From Myxococcales bacterium (GTDB taxonomy: Bacteria; Myxococcota; UBA727; VGSZ01), in assembly GCA_023248635.1 (NCBI GenBank), contig JAHFED010000003.1:140204-204203 (forward strand): DNA of 64,000 nt, read 5' to 3'. Below, in pieces: positions 26,693-34,894 of this stretch. The translations under genes and the position numbers were made by a program. Each line of letters starts with the position of its first letter. The stretch's first letter is position 1. Below the pieces are notes generated by a model that worked only from the letters and a program-made list of their open reading frames with translations, searched no databases and had not been told where the DNA came from.

Positions 26693-29600
26693 TCAGTAGG
26701 AGCCTTCGCTGGCGATGCCCGAGGTGACCCGGGTGCCGAAGATGCCAGTGCCGTTGTTGTTGATCACCGTGTCCGACAGGATCACGATGCTGCCTTCGGA
26801 CACCAGCTGCCCATTGATGATGCCGCCGGTGTTGATGAAGACGTTGCCAGGCGTGCCATCGACCTTCGACCCGGCCAACGCCGAGCCAAAAACCTTCGCA
26901 CCGTTCTTCAGACAGATGTCGCCGTTGGAGATCAGGTTGCCGACGATGGTCGAGGAAGCCTCCATGCAGATGCCCTTCTGACAGCTCACGCCTTCGCCGC
27001 CCTCACAGAGGCTCACACCGTTCATCACTCTCCCTGCGGTTTCGGCTGCGCTGTTGAAGGCGATCAGGTCGCCGATGTTGCACCTGTTCGCCACGCCGTC
27101 GTTGATCTCGATGTTGGCGCACTGCATGTCGCCGATGAACACGGCGCCGCTGTCGACCCAACAGCCCCCGCCGGCGCGGACGACGAAGCCGTCGGCGAGG
27201 TCGCGGTTGGCGGCCGTACAAGGCTCAGTCGTCGCCGCGGCGAAACTCGAGCAGTCGCTCCACACACCGCAGATGCGGGTGTTCAAATCGATATCCGCGA
27301 CGCCTTGGGCGATGACGGTGTGCTTCACGAAAGAAGGCGCCGGGCATCCTGTGCCCCAGTCCGTCTTGACGTGGAACCGCCCGGTCTTGGCGGTGCTCGT
27401 CAGCGACTGCACCTGGTTCTCAAAGACCAGGATCGATGGGCTGAAAAAATCGCTCGTGCACATCGGCAGCTGCTCGAAATGGAAGTGCTCATCGCTCACC
27501 GCACCCCAGCCCGACGTGACCCCGTCGCCTGCGCCGCTCCCCAGAACATCGCGCGAGGGCTCGGCGACGTCGCAGTTGGGGCAAGCGCCACAGAGTGAAT
27601 TCCAGCTCATGCCGAGCTTGTGCACGGTGCCGACGTCGGTCAGGGCTGGGGTGTCGCCGCTGACAAAGTCCCCTTGCCGGGTCACGAAATGGGTCGCGTC
27701 TACGACGGTCGCGACGGTGTAGCGGCCGTCGTAGACGGGCGCCCCTGGGGTGCCGGTGCCGGCGATCTCAATCAGGTCATCCACCGCGAGCCCGTGGTTG
27801 CTGCTGGTCGTCACCGAGATGGGGTCCGTGGGGTCGCCGTCGTCGTCGTCGATGGCACTGATGGCCACTGCTGCCGCGGCATTGCCCGCGGGGGTGTCGT
27901 TGTTGTTGGGAACGTCGGCTGCTGGTGGATCTCCCCAGATCGCGGCGATGTTCGGTACCCGCTCGAGCTCTTTGGGCGCGAACGCCTCGTTCACTCCGGT
28001 GTTCAGGAGATTGCTGTCCTCGCGCAGGTCCATTTCCCGGATGAAGTTGGCGCCGGTCGCAACCCCGTTGACGGCGGCCTGGTTGGTGGGGGTCGTGTCC
28101 TCTTCGCTGGTGACAAAGTTGTTGGCGTCGACGACGACTGCAACGCTGTACGTGCCGCTGAAAGCGCCCGCGCGGATGACAATTCGGTCGCCGGAGAGCA
28201 GGCCATGGCCATTGGCCTGGACAGCCAAGGTGTCTCCGGCCGAAATCGGAGAGTGCGGTGACGCAGCCTGGGTTCCGCTGTTGTCATCAATATTCTGGAT
28301 GGCGACTTGGCCCGCCAATGGGATCCCGAAGTTGTGGACGCCATCGTTCAAATAGTCCTGTTGTAGAATCTGCCCGAAGGTGGTGGAATTTATTTTGGTA
28401 GCGGATGTCGTGACGCGATCGACGAGCTTCCAACAGGGCGTGAGATCGTCGGGATCCAGTATGGGGCACGTCACGATTGGCCCCGTGGTCTCGTTTCCAC
28501 CATCCCATTTGCAGGGGCGCTTCAACACCGCTTTGCCATCAACGAGATAGGTCGTTCCTGCGCCCGTGATGCAGTTGTGGGTCACGACATTGGCATCGGG
28601 GCAATCCCTGAGGCTCAGGCCCGCGACGGTGCAACCCTGGGCGTCGTCGTCGGTGTGATCCCAGACGAAGATCTCGCCCGTTTCTCCTGGGCTGTTCATG
28701 AGCGCCCCGACGTCGTTGACGACGTCAGGATCGTTGGGATTGATGTCCCAGGTAAAGTCAGTGCTTTTCAATCGAAAATAGAACTCGCAGATGCCGTTGT
28801 TGCCGAGGGTTTGCGGATTGCGCGGATCTTCGAAGCCGGAGAGCTCAAGCCAATTCACCGGCGTCGGAACGTCGACGTTGACCACCGGCGCCGTCGACAA
28901 TGTGGTGTCTGAACCGGGCAGGCAGGGCAGCACGGGGTCGACCTCCGAGCATTGGTGGGTGGCAAAGTTCCCTGGGGCGCAATCCACCGGCGATTCGACG
29001 TCGGGGATGACATCGGTATGCGCAGTGTCACCGCAGGCGCACACCTTCGTCTCGTCGCCCGGGGGCAGGTAGGTGAGCGTGTTGCCCTGGAACCCACCCT
29101 GGCCACAGATGGCGATGTCCGACTGCACCTTGAGGGCTTCGTGGGCCACGACGCCGGGCGCGCCGCCAGCACCGATGAACACCTTCGTCGTCGCGCGCCC
29201 CCGGGCCCGACCGTAGGCGTCTTCGGGAGGCGTGGCGGCGGCGACGGGAAAGATACCGATGGCGGTGATGAAGATGCCGAAGTCCCGATCGCGAAAGGAG
29301 ACGTCGACGCCGCCGAGGTCCAGGGCGTGCCCTTCGATGCCCTGGGGATCGGCGCCCGAGCCCACGCGAGCGTCGTCGGTGTTGTCGTCGAAGCGCAGCA
29401 GACAGGCGCCGCCGTCCATGCTCACGAAGCGATAGTGGTGCAGCGCCCGCCGGAGCCCGCTCTGCCCCGACTCGGCTGCTGGCACATGAACGATGGAGCC
29501 GCCAAACGACGCCAAGGGAACGAAGTCGTCGTCGAAGTCGGCGGCCGTACCGGTGTGCGAGTTGCCGAGGGGATCGAGCACGAGGTCGAAGTCGGCGGGG

Positions 29601-29821
29601 TGTTGTTCGTTCCGCAGTTGATCGAGGTACATGCGCCCGCGCTGGAAGCAGTGGTCCATGATGGCCCGGGCCTTCACTTGATCGCTGTCGCGCAGGGTCG
29701 CGAGCTGCTGGCTCTGCACGACGACGAGCTGACCGACGACGGCGGCGGTCAGCGCCACCACCACCAGCAACACCATGATCATGATGAAGCCACGCGGGTC
29801 GCGGGTCCGAGGCAAGCTCAT
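26693..29821 (-). CDS. giant PilX-like prepilin-type protein with FCCH-like and solenoid regions
   Basis: 1042 aa from the ATG at 29821. N-terminus 'GFIMIMVLLVVVALTAAVVG' is a PilX-type signal and helix without Glu5. Two similar modules near residues 530-575 and 675-720 ('NGHGLLSGDRIVI', 'NHGLAVDDLIEI', each followed by a 'VVDANNFVT'-like strand) look like the FCCH-type beta modules found in phage-tail and surface proteins. The last ~90 residues ('NLISNGDICLKNGAKVFGS', 'NTGGIINGQLVSEGSIVI') read as a short beta-solenoid similar to bactofilin-type repeats. Many Cys. It is the last gene of the minus-strand cassette and converges on the PPC lipoprotein gene with a 15-bp gap. Confidence 0.72.
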   Translation of the reverse strand: MSLPRTRDPRGFIMIMVLLVVVALTAAVVGQLVVVQSQQLATLRDSDQVKARAIMDHCFQRGRMYLDQLRNEQHPADFDLVLDPLGNSHTGTAADFDDDFVPLASFGGSIVHVPAAESGQSGLRRALHHYRFVSMDGGACLLRFDDNTDDARVGSGADPQGIEGHALDLGGVDVSFRDRDFGIFITAIGIFPVAAATPPEDAYGRARGRATTKVFIGAGGAPGVVAHEALKVQSDIAICGQGGFQGNTLTYLPPGDETKVCACGDTAHTDVIPDVESPVDCAPGNFATHQCSEVDPVLPCLPGSDTTLSTAPVVNVDVPTPVNWLELSGFEDPRNPQTLGNNGICEFYFRLKSTDFTWDINPNDPDVVNDVGALMNSPGETGEIFVWDHTDDDAQGCTVAGLSLRDCPDANVVTHNCITGAGTTYLVDGKAVLKRPCKWDGGNETTGPIVTCPILDPDDLTPCWKLVDRVTTSATKINSTTFGQILQQDYLNDGVHNFGIPLAGQVAIQNIDDNSGTQAASPHSPISAGDTLAVQANGHGLLSGDRIVIRAGAFSGTYSVAVVVDANNFVTSEEDTTPTNQAAVNGVATGANFIREMDLREDSNLLNTGVNEAFAPKELERVPNIAAIWGDPPAADVPNNNDTPAGNAAAAVAISAIDDDDGDPTDPISVTTSSNHGLAVDDLIEIAGTGTPGAPVYDGRYTVATVVDATHFVTRQGDFVSGDTPALTDVGTVHKLGMSWNSLCGACPNCDVAEPSRDVLGSGAGDGVTSGWGAVSDEHFHFEQLPMCTSDFFSPSILVFENQVQSLTSTAKTGRFHVKTDWGTGCPAPSFVKHTVIAQGVADIDLNTRICGVWSDCSSFAAATTEPCTAANRDLADGFVVRAGGGCWVDSGAVFIGDMQCANIEINDGVANRCNIGDLIAFNSAAETAGRVMNGVSLCEGGEGVSCQKGICMEASSTIVGNLISNGDICLKNGAKVFGSALAGSKVDGTPGNVFINTGGIINGQLVSEGSIVILSDTVINNNGTGIFGTRVTSGIASEGSY

Positions 29822-29862
29822 GGGTCCATCCTTGGCATCGACTCTCGGGGCGCGGTGGTTGA

Positions 29863-31038
29863 TCAGAAGGCCATGCTGAGGAAGGTGCCGCCGACGACCT
29901 CGTGCTTGACGTCTTGGCCGTTGACGAGCTTGCTGAGCACCATCGTGTATTCGATGCGCCGCACGGACTTCTTCTTGGCCGCGGTGTTGATGGCCGTGAC
30001 CGCTGCGTCGGCGGCGTCGAAGTAGGAAAAGACCAGGCTGTCGACGTCGCGGGCCACGATTTCGAAGGCCGCCATGCCCTCGAAGGGCGCAGCGCAAGGC
30101 CCAGCACCCGCAGTCGTCGCCGTCGCCAAGGGCCACAGCGCGTCCTCGGGATCCGGAGCGCCCCAACACTGAATGCGCTCCACGGTGCGGGCCCCGGCGT
30201 TGAAGCGGTAAAAGATGCGATCGAGGGTGGTGACCCAGCCCTGCCCCGACCCGGCGTTGGGCAGCGAGTTGCCGTCGTTGTTGGTCCACTCGGCGGGGAA
30301 GGTGTTGCCCGTGTCGACGACGAAGAGGCCATTTTTCCCGTGGCTGTGAACCGTCAGCGTCGCCTGGTTCGTCGCCGAGAACCACTGCTTGTTGCCGGCC
30401 ACCACTTGAAAGGGTTCGGCGTCGCGCAAGCGCTTCAGGCCCCACGGACAAGTGCGATCGGGAGCCTGGGCCGCAGCGAGGGTGTTGCAGCCGTTTTCGC
30501 CGGGAAAAAACACGCTCGCATCGCCGGTCTGGCACCCCGCGGGGTCGCTGGGGATGCAGGCTCCGTTGTTCTCGTTGTGCCAGCTGACATGGCGGTCGTT
30601 CTCGCTGGCGGCTGGTCGATCATCGAGCAAGCCGAAGGTGTTGAAGTTGGCGTCGGGCCTCGGAAAATCGCCCAAGATGCCCACTTCGTCTGGAGACGCC
30701 ACCAAGAGCACGTGCGTGAATTGATCGGCGGCGCCAGTGACGACGTTGACGCCGCTGGGCACCCCCAGGCCGGCGAGTGCGAGCTCCTGGCGCATCTGCT
30801 GGTTCAAGATGGCGCCGGCGTTGGCGAGCTCGGAGCGTACGCGCGTCTTTCGGCCGGTCTTGTTGGCTTCGACGAGGGTGTCGATCAAGATGGTCAGCAA
30901 CACCGCCGCGATGGCCATGGCGACCATGACCTCGAGCAAGCTCATGCCGGACCCGCTTCTTGATTCGGCGCGGCCGCTTCCGCTTTGGGAAGCCGACAGG
31001 GCCGCCCGAGCGGAGCGGAGATCACTGCGCTCACTCAT
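29863..31038 (-). CDS. PilW-like minor prepilin (second cassette)
   Basis: 391 aa. The prepilin helix 'MSLLEVMVAMAIAAVLLTIL' has Glu5 and is preceded by an unusually long, Ser/Arg-rich leader of about 30 residues. A later start at the Met of 'MSLLEV' would remove the leader peptide, so the long form is kept. The head contains Cys in 'GACIPSDPAGCQTG', 'NGCNTL', 'RTCPWG'. The start overlaps the end of the PilV-like gene by 8 bp. Same place in the order as the PilW-like gene of the first cassette. Confidence 0.78.
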   Translation of the reverse strand: MSERSDLRSARAALSASQSGSGRAESRSGSGMSLLEVMVAMAIAAVLLTILIDTLVEANKTGRKTRVRSELANAGAILNQQMRQELALAGLGVPSGVNVVTGAADQFTHVLLVASPDEVGILGDFPRPDANFNTFGLLDDRPAASENDRHVSWHNENNGACIPSDPAGCQTGDASVFFPGENGCNTLAAAQAPDRTCPWGLKRLRDAEPFQVVAGNKQWFSATNQATLTVHSHGKNGLFVVDTGNTFPAEWTNNDGNSLPNAGSGQGWVTTLDRIFYRFNAGARTVERIQCWGAPDPEDALWPLATATTAGAGPCAAPFEGMAAFEIVARDVDSLVFSYFDAADAAVTAINTAAKKKSVRRIEYTMVLSKLVNGQDVKHEVVGGTFLSMAF

Positions 31039-31417
31039 AGAGCCTCAGCGCTGCCGTATAGGTGCGCGTGATCGAGCCTTCGGGGCGGGTGACGGTGACG
31101 GTGACGTCCTTGAACGCCGTCGTCTGCGTGCCGAACAGGGTCTCGCTGCCGTCGACGACGACGGTCTGGCGGGTGTAGGTGCCCTGGAGCCCGGTGACGG
31201 GGGCGCTGGCGACGTCGGCGACGTTGCCGAATCCTTTGGAGCGCGCGCGTTCGATGCCCTGAGCGACCAATCCCTGCGCGGTGATGTCGCGGGCCGCGCC
31301 GATGGATTTCACCCGGGCGTCGCCGAGCTGCACCAGCAGCGCCGTCACCGCGATGCCCGTGATGACCCCGGCCATGGTCACTTCGAGGAGGAGGTAACCC
31401 CGGCGACGCACGCTCAT
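31031..31417 (-). CDS. PilV-like minor prepilin (second cassette)
   Basis: 128 aa. 'RRRGYLLLEVTMAGVITGIA' is a short-leader class III signal with Glu5 and a hydrophobic helix; the small head has no Cys. The ATG overlaps the TGA of the FimT/GspH-like gene (ATGA). It is shorter than its counterpart at 18314 and shares little sequence with it apart from the helix. Confidence 0.82.
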   Translation of the reverse strand: MSVRRRGYLLLEVTMAGVITGIAVTALLVQLGDARVKSIGAARDITAQGLVAQGIERARSKGFGNVADVASAPVTGLQGTYTRQTVVVDGSETLFGTQTTAFKDVTVTVTRPEGSITRTYTAALRLYE

Positions 31418-32034
31418 GGACACGCCAAGGTGTTGGCAAACCCAGGGGGGCGCTCGCCCAGCTTGAGCGTGCAGATGGGTCCGGCGGCGTCGATGAGCAC
31501 CCGCACGTCGTTGGGCGCGTCGAGGCTCGGGTGGGCAATGACCAAGACCACGTCGTCGTCGTTGAGGGTCTCGTCGGCGGAAAAGACCCGTCCCGAGGGG
31601 CGAAAGCGGACTTCGCCAGGGGTCTCTGCGGAGTCGGGAGCGAACTCGATGGTGAGCGCCGGGACGTCTTGAATCTGGCGGGCGAACTCGATCCACAAGG
31701 GTTGGGTGTCGACGATGAGCGGCGCCGACGGGTTCTCGCAGTCGAAGCTGTTGAGGCGTTCGGCGACGACGATGGCGGGATTGGTCGCCGACGCGATGCG
31801 CAGGCGCACGCAGCGCCGTTCGACCATGGCCGCCAGCCGGGCCTGGGTCGCGAAGCCGCCCAGCGCGTGCCCCGCCGCCCGCAGCGCCTCGATGCGCACC
31901 GCTGGCAAGAGGTTCGGCACCGCCAGCGCAGCAATGATGCCGAGGATGGCGACGACGACCATCATCTCCAACAGGGAGAAGCCACGGCGTCTCGCACTCC
32001 GCTCCCGCCAACGTCTGGGCCAGCGACAGGTCAT
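31414..32034 (-). CDS. FimT/GspH-like prepilin (second cassette)
   Basis: 206 aa from the ATG at 32034. 'RRRGFSLLEMMVVVAILGII' is a canonical prepilin signal with Glu5 after a basic leader; the head domain follows the GspH pattern of an N-terminal helix followed by strands. The frame is open another 108 bases upstream, but that would add a leader too long for a prepilin. First gene of the minus-strand cassette that mirrors 17805-23485. Confidence 0.85.
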   Translation of the reverse strand: MTCRWPRRWRERSARRRGFSLLEMMVVVAILGIIAALAVPNLLPAVRIEALRAAGHALGGFATQARLAAMVERRCVRLRIASATNPAIVVAERLNSFDCENPSAPLIVDTQPLWIEFARQIQDVPALTIEFAPDSAETPGEVRFRPSGRVFSADETLNDDDVVLVIAHPSLDAPNDVRVLIDAAGPICTLKLGERPPGFANTLACP

Positions 32035-32148
32035 CCGCACCTCAACGGGGCCAGGATACATCTCCGGTGCGGCCGACGATGCTCTCGGGCGATCGTGCCG
32101 ATCCGGGGCACCCGCTGACGACGACGACGTGGTGCGTCGCATCGGGGC

Positions 32149-32697
32149 TCAGCAACGGTGGCGGCGCCGTAGCAACAGCAGCAGTGGTGCCAGACCGGCC
32201 AGCGGTGACGACGTCGACGATGCGCAACCGACCGATCCCGCCGCGCTCTCGCCGTCGCCCAGCACCAGGTCGGCGCACTGGAAGTAAGTGTTGTTGTCGT
32301 TGGCCTCGCCCGTCGTCATCACCTGGATCAGCTGCAGCGTGCAGTTGGTGCACTCAATGTCAGGAAGTGTGACCGCTGCGTCCCAACGGAAGCCGCCGTC
32401 GTTTGGGGGATCGTCCTGCTCGTACAAAACGTTGGCGTCGAAGTCGTCGCGGTCGGCGCCGTCGTCGTCGAAGGCCACGCGAAAGCTGCCCGTGTGATCG
32501 ATGGTCTCGGTCCAGGCCATGGGGATGGTCTCGCCCGGCTGGAAACGATGGAAGTTGCCGGTGCGCCCGTCGTTGCCGCCCCCGCGTCCGCAGACCGCAC
32601 CCTTCATGTCGTCGTAGCGGCGCCGCGGCTCCTCGAGTTGCACATGGGCCTGGGCTGCGGTGGCCAGGAAGAGGAAGAGAGCCAAGATCGCGCGCAT
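32149..32697 (-). CDS. LPMO-like copper protein with MYXO-CTERM-like tail
   Basis: 182 aa. The signal peptide 'ILALFLFLATAAQA' is cut so that the mature protein starts with His ('HVQLEEPRRR'), as required for the histidine brace of lytic polysaccharide monooxygenases. A second candidate His is in 'TIDHTGSFRVAF'. The fold looks like the short myxobacterial LPMO-like group (I recall the name SCE4755 family). The C-terminus has 'GCASS', a hydrophobic run 'LAGLAPLLLLL' and 'RRRHRC', the layout of a MYXO-CTERM surface-sorting signal. Role: oxidative attack on polysaccharides or copper binding at the cell surface. Activity is not proven by sequence. Confidence 0.75.
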   Translation of the reverse strand: MRAILALFLFLATAAQAHVQLEEPRRRYDDMKGAVCGRGGGNDGRTGNFHRFQPGETIPMAWTETIDHTGSFRVAFDDDGADRDDFDANVLYEQDDPPNDGGFRWDAAVTLPDIECTNCTLQLIQVMTTGEANDNNTYFQCADLVLGDGESAAGSVGCASSTSSPLAGLAPLLLLLRRRHRC

Positions 32698-32703
32698 CGC
32701 CTG

Positions 32704-32709
32704 ATGCTA
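32704..32709 (-). promoter_or_regulatory. putative -10 element, leaderless start of the LPMO-like gene
   Basis: On the minus strand TAGCAT, six bases, then ATG at 32697, with no Shine-Dalgarno. It lies in the 69-bp divergent gap with the alcohol dehydrogenase gene. Confidence 0.4.
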
Positions 32710-32766
32710 GCGCGCAGAAGAAGGTGCTGCCTTTGAGCCGCGCAGGGGCGCGTGCCAAGAACCTGC

Positions 32767-33915
32767 ATGAGCGCGATCCGTCCCTTTCAGCACACCCCCT
32801 CGAGCCCCGTCGTCTTCGGCGCCGGTTGCTCCGCTGGCATCGTCGACAAGACCTTGTTGAAACGAGCCTCGAAGATCCTGGTTGTCACCGACCGGGGCGT
32901 CGTCGCCGCCGGCTTGCTCGATCCCATCGTAAAGGCTCTGGGCGACCGGCTGCACCCCGCCATTGACGACGCGGTGGTGCCCGACGGCGACTGCGCCCAC
33001 GTCGACGTCGTCGCTGCCCGGGCCAAGGCTGCGGGGGTCGATGCCGTGCTCGCGCTGGGGGGCGGCAGCGTCATGGACTCGGCCAAAGGCATTTGCATGG
33101 CCATGGCCAAAGGCGTGCCGGTGAGCACCCTCGAGGGGGTCGCGACCCTGCGCACCAAGCTCGCGCCGCTGGTGTGCGTGCCGACGACGACCGGGACGGG
33201 CTCTGAGGCGACCCAGTTCGCCGTGCTGATGGATCGGCAGGCCGGAAAAAAGCGCATCTACGTCGACCAGAATCTCGTGCCGGCGTTGGCGCTGCTGGAT
33301 CCCGCGCTGGTCGTTGGACTGCCTGCGTCGGTCACCTGCGCCACCGCCGTCGACGCCCTCACCCATGCGCTCGAGGCCCTGGCCAGCAAGATGCGCAATC
33401 CGCTGGCGACGGCCCAGGCGCTCGAAGCGGTGCGTTTGCTCATCCCAAGCGGTGCCCTGGCGCGCAGCCTGGCCAAGCCCGACGACGTCGACGCCCGCGG
33501 TGATTGCATGGTGGCAGCCCACCTCGCGGGTCGGGCGGTGTCGTCGGCGATGCTGGGGGCTTGCCATGCCCTGGCCCACGTGTTGGGCGCGCGCTGCGCT
33601 GTGCCCCACGGGGTCGCCAACGGCCTCTTTTTGGTGCCGGTGCTCAGGCACAACGCGAGCAAGTCCATCGGGGCCTACCAACGCCTGGCCCAGACAGTGA
33701 ACGCGGTCGACGTCGACGGAGCCATCGCCGTCGTCGACGAATTCGTGCATGGGGTTGCCGGCATTCCCCGCCGCCTGCGCGACGTCGCCCCTGGCCTGGC
33801 GCAGGAGGAGCTGCCCCTGCTCGCGAAGGCGGCCTTCGTCGATCCCGACCTGCCCACCAACCCCGCGGTCCTCGACGAAGCAGGCCTGCTCACCATCCTG
33901 CGCCAACGGTGGTAG
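32767..33915 (+). CDS. iron-containing alcohol dehydrogenase
   Basis: 382 aa, group III metal-dependent alcohol dehydrogenase. NAD-binding part 'VLALGGGSVMDSAKGICMAM' with the GGGS motif, 'VCVPTTTGTGSEATQFAVL', metal ligands in 'AVDALTHALEAL' and 'LGACHALAHVLG', and 'VPHGVANGLFLV'. It reversibly oxidises short-chain alcohols in the cytoplasm with NAD(P); the true substrate is unknown. ATG 32767 starts 'MSAIRPFQH', close to the usual N-terminus; a GTG/ATG five codons up is less likely. It is followed after 9 bp by a small gene with which it probably forms an operon. Confidence 0.92.
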   Translation: MSAIRPFQHTPSSPVVFGAGCSAGIVDKTLLKRASKILVVTDRGVVAAGLLDPIVKALGDRLHPAIDDAVVPDGDCAHVDVVAARAKAAGVDAVLALGGGSVMDSAKGICMAMAKGVPVSTLEGVATLRTKLAPLVCVPTTTGTGSEATQFAVLMDRQAGKKRIYVDQNLVPALALLDPALVVGLPASVTCATAVDALTHALEALASKMRNPLATAQALEAVRLLIPSGALARSLAKPDDVDARGDCMVAAHLAGRAVSSAMLGACHALAHVLGARCAVPHGVANGLFLVPVLRHNASKSIGAYQRLAQTVNAVDVDGAIAVVDEFVHGVAGIPRRLRDVAPGLAQEELPLLAKAAFVDPDLPTNPAVLDEAGLLTILRQRW

Positions 33916-33924
33916 GAGCCCGAC

Positions 33925-34260
33925 ATGGCAACAGAGCACGTCTGGGTCGAGGTCGAGGTGCAAAAAGGCACGCTGGTCAGCGTGTACCGCGGGCGTCTCG
34001 ACGCCAAGGACCTCGAGCGCTGGTGCGCCGGCGAGCTCACCCAGGGGGCCATCCCGCTGCACGACATCTATTGGTCCTACGACGACGGCGACGGCAACGA
34101 AGGCTGGGTCGTCGTCGGTGCCACGCCAGGACCCTATGCGTCGGCGTCGGGCTACGCCTTGCTGCGGGTCGACCTGATCCTCGTCATCTTGCCCCTGCGC
34201 GACGGCAGTGAACGCGAGACCCACCGTCTGCGTCCGCGCCATGCCGGACCCGACGCCTGA
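33925..34260 (+). CDS. hypothetical protein, 111 aa
   Basis: Not recognised. 111 aa, no signal peptide or membrane segment, beta-rich and acidic in the middle ('YWSYDDGDGNEGWVVVG') with a basic tail. AGGAG lies 7 bases before the ATG. Codon use matches the genome and the gene follows the alcohol dehydrogenase by 9 bp, so it is very likely real and co-expressed. A perfect family 1 hairpin directly follows its stop. Confidence 0.65.
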   Translation: MATEHVWVEVEVQKGTLVSVYRGRLDAKDLERWCAGELTQGAIPLHDIYWSYDDGDGNEGWVVVGATPGPYASASGYALLRVDLILVILPLRDGSERETHRLRPRHAGPDA

Positions 34261-34262
34261 GC

Positions 34263-34286
34263 TTCAAGACGCGCGAGCGTCTTGAA
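34263..34286. repeat. short palindrome, family 1 (perfect hairpin)
   Basis: TTCAAGACGC-GCGA-GCGTCTTGAA, ten perfectly paired bases. It occupies the gap between two convergent genes, two bases after one stop and eleven before the other, without a T-run, so it may mark or stabilise both mRNA ends. Confidence 0.75.
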
Positions 34287-34297
34287 CCAGCAGAGCT

Positions 34298-34894
34298 TCA
34301 TTTCGGCAGTCGCGCCGCCAACGCCTTGAGCCGTTGCACCGGCAGAGCATCGATCAGACCCCCGCCCAGCCGCCGGACCGCAATGGCAATGACGTCGTTG
34401 TCGTCGTCGAGAATGGGTGCGCCCCGCGGGAGCGGCAACATCACCCGCCAGCGATCGGGAGCCTGATGCTCGACGCCGCCCAACATCCCCTGCACCCCAG
34501 CCTCGGCGCGGGCGAGCCCCACCAACCAGCGCGTGGGCCGTTGCCGAGACGAAATGCCCAAGGCGGCGACGTCGACGGCCTCCTTCACCTGCACGAGGGC
34601 CAGACCATCAGCGTCGACGACGACGACGACGCCGGCCTCGACCTTGTCGGCGGACACGAGCACTGCGTCGCCCACGTGGGCCCCGGGAAGCAGCGTGCAC
34701 AAGAGCCCCGTCGAAGAGACAAAGAAACCCTGGCTGCTTTCAGGCCGATCTGCTCCAGCGACGGCGACGACGACGACGGCGCCAGCGTAGCGGCGGGCAA
34801 CCTCCTGCGGCTGGGGCATGCGCGCCTGCGCCCTCGTGTCCGGCGCCCCAGCTGCGAGTGCGACGACGACGACGAGCGCCGCACCGAGCTTCAC
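34298..34894 (-). CDS. secreted trypsin-like (HtrA-type) protein lacking catalytic residues
   Basis: 198 aa from a GTG that overlaps the stop of the response regulator (GTGA). A signal peptide ('LGAALVVVVALAAGAPDTRA') leads into a domain that follows the S1C/HtrA order: 'SQGFFVSSTGLLCTLLPGAH' where active enzymes have 'GFIVSSDGYILTNNHV', so the His is missing, and 'PLPRGAPILDDDNDVIAIAV' where they have 'GNSGGPL', so the Ser is missing. It is probably a non-proteolytic binding or sensing protein of the envelope. The coupling suggests it serves the same pathway as the regulator. Confidence 0.6.
   Translation of the reverse strand: MKLGAALVVVVALAAGAPDTRAQARMPQPQEVARRYAGAVVVVAVAGADRPESSQGFFVSSTGLLCTLLPGAHVGDAVLVSADKVEAGVVVVVDADGLALVQVKEAVDVAALGISSRQRPTRWLVGLARAEAGVQGMLGGVEHQAPDRWRVMLPLPRGAPILDDDNDVIAIAVRRLGGGLIDALPVQRLKALAARLPK

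Noticed and set aside
34263..34286. Rho-independent terminator between the convergent genes at 34.26 kb
   Set aside because: Perfect hairpin, but no T-run on either side, and its sequence is that of the dispersed family 1 palindrome; listed as a repeat.
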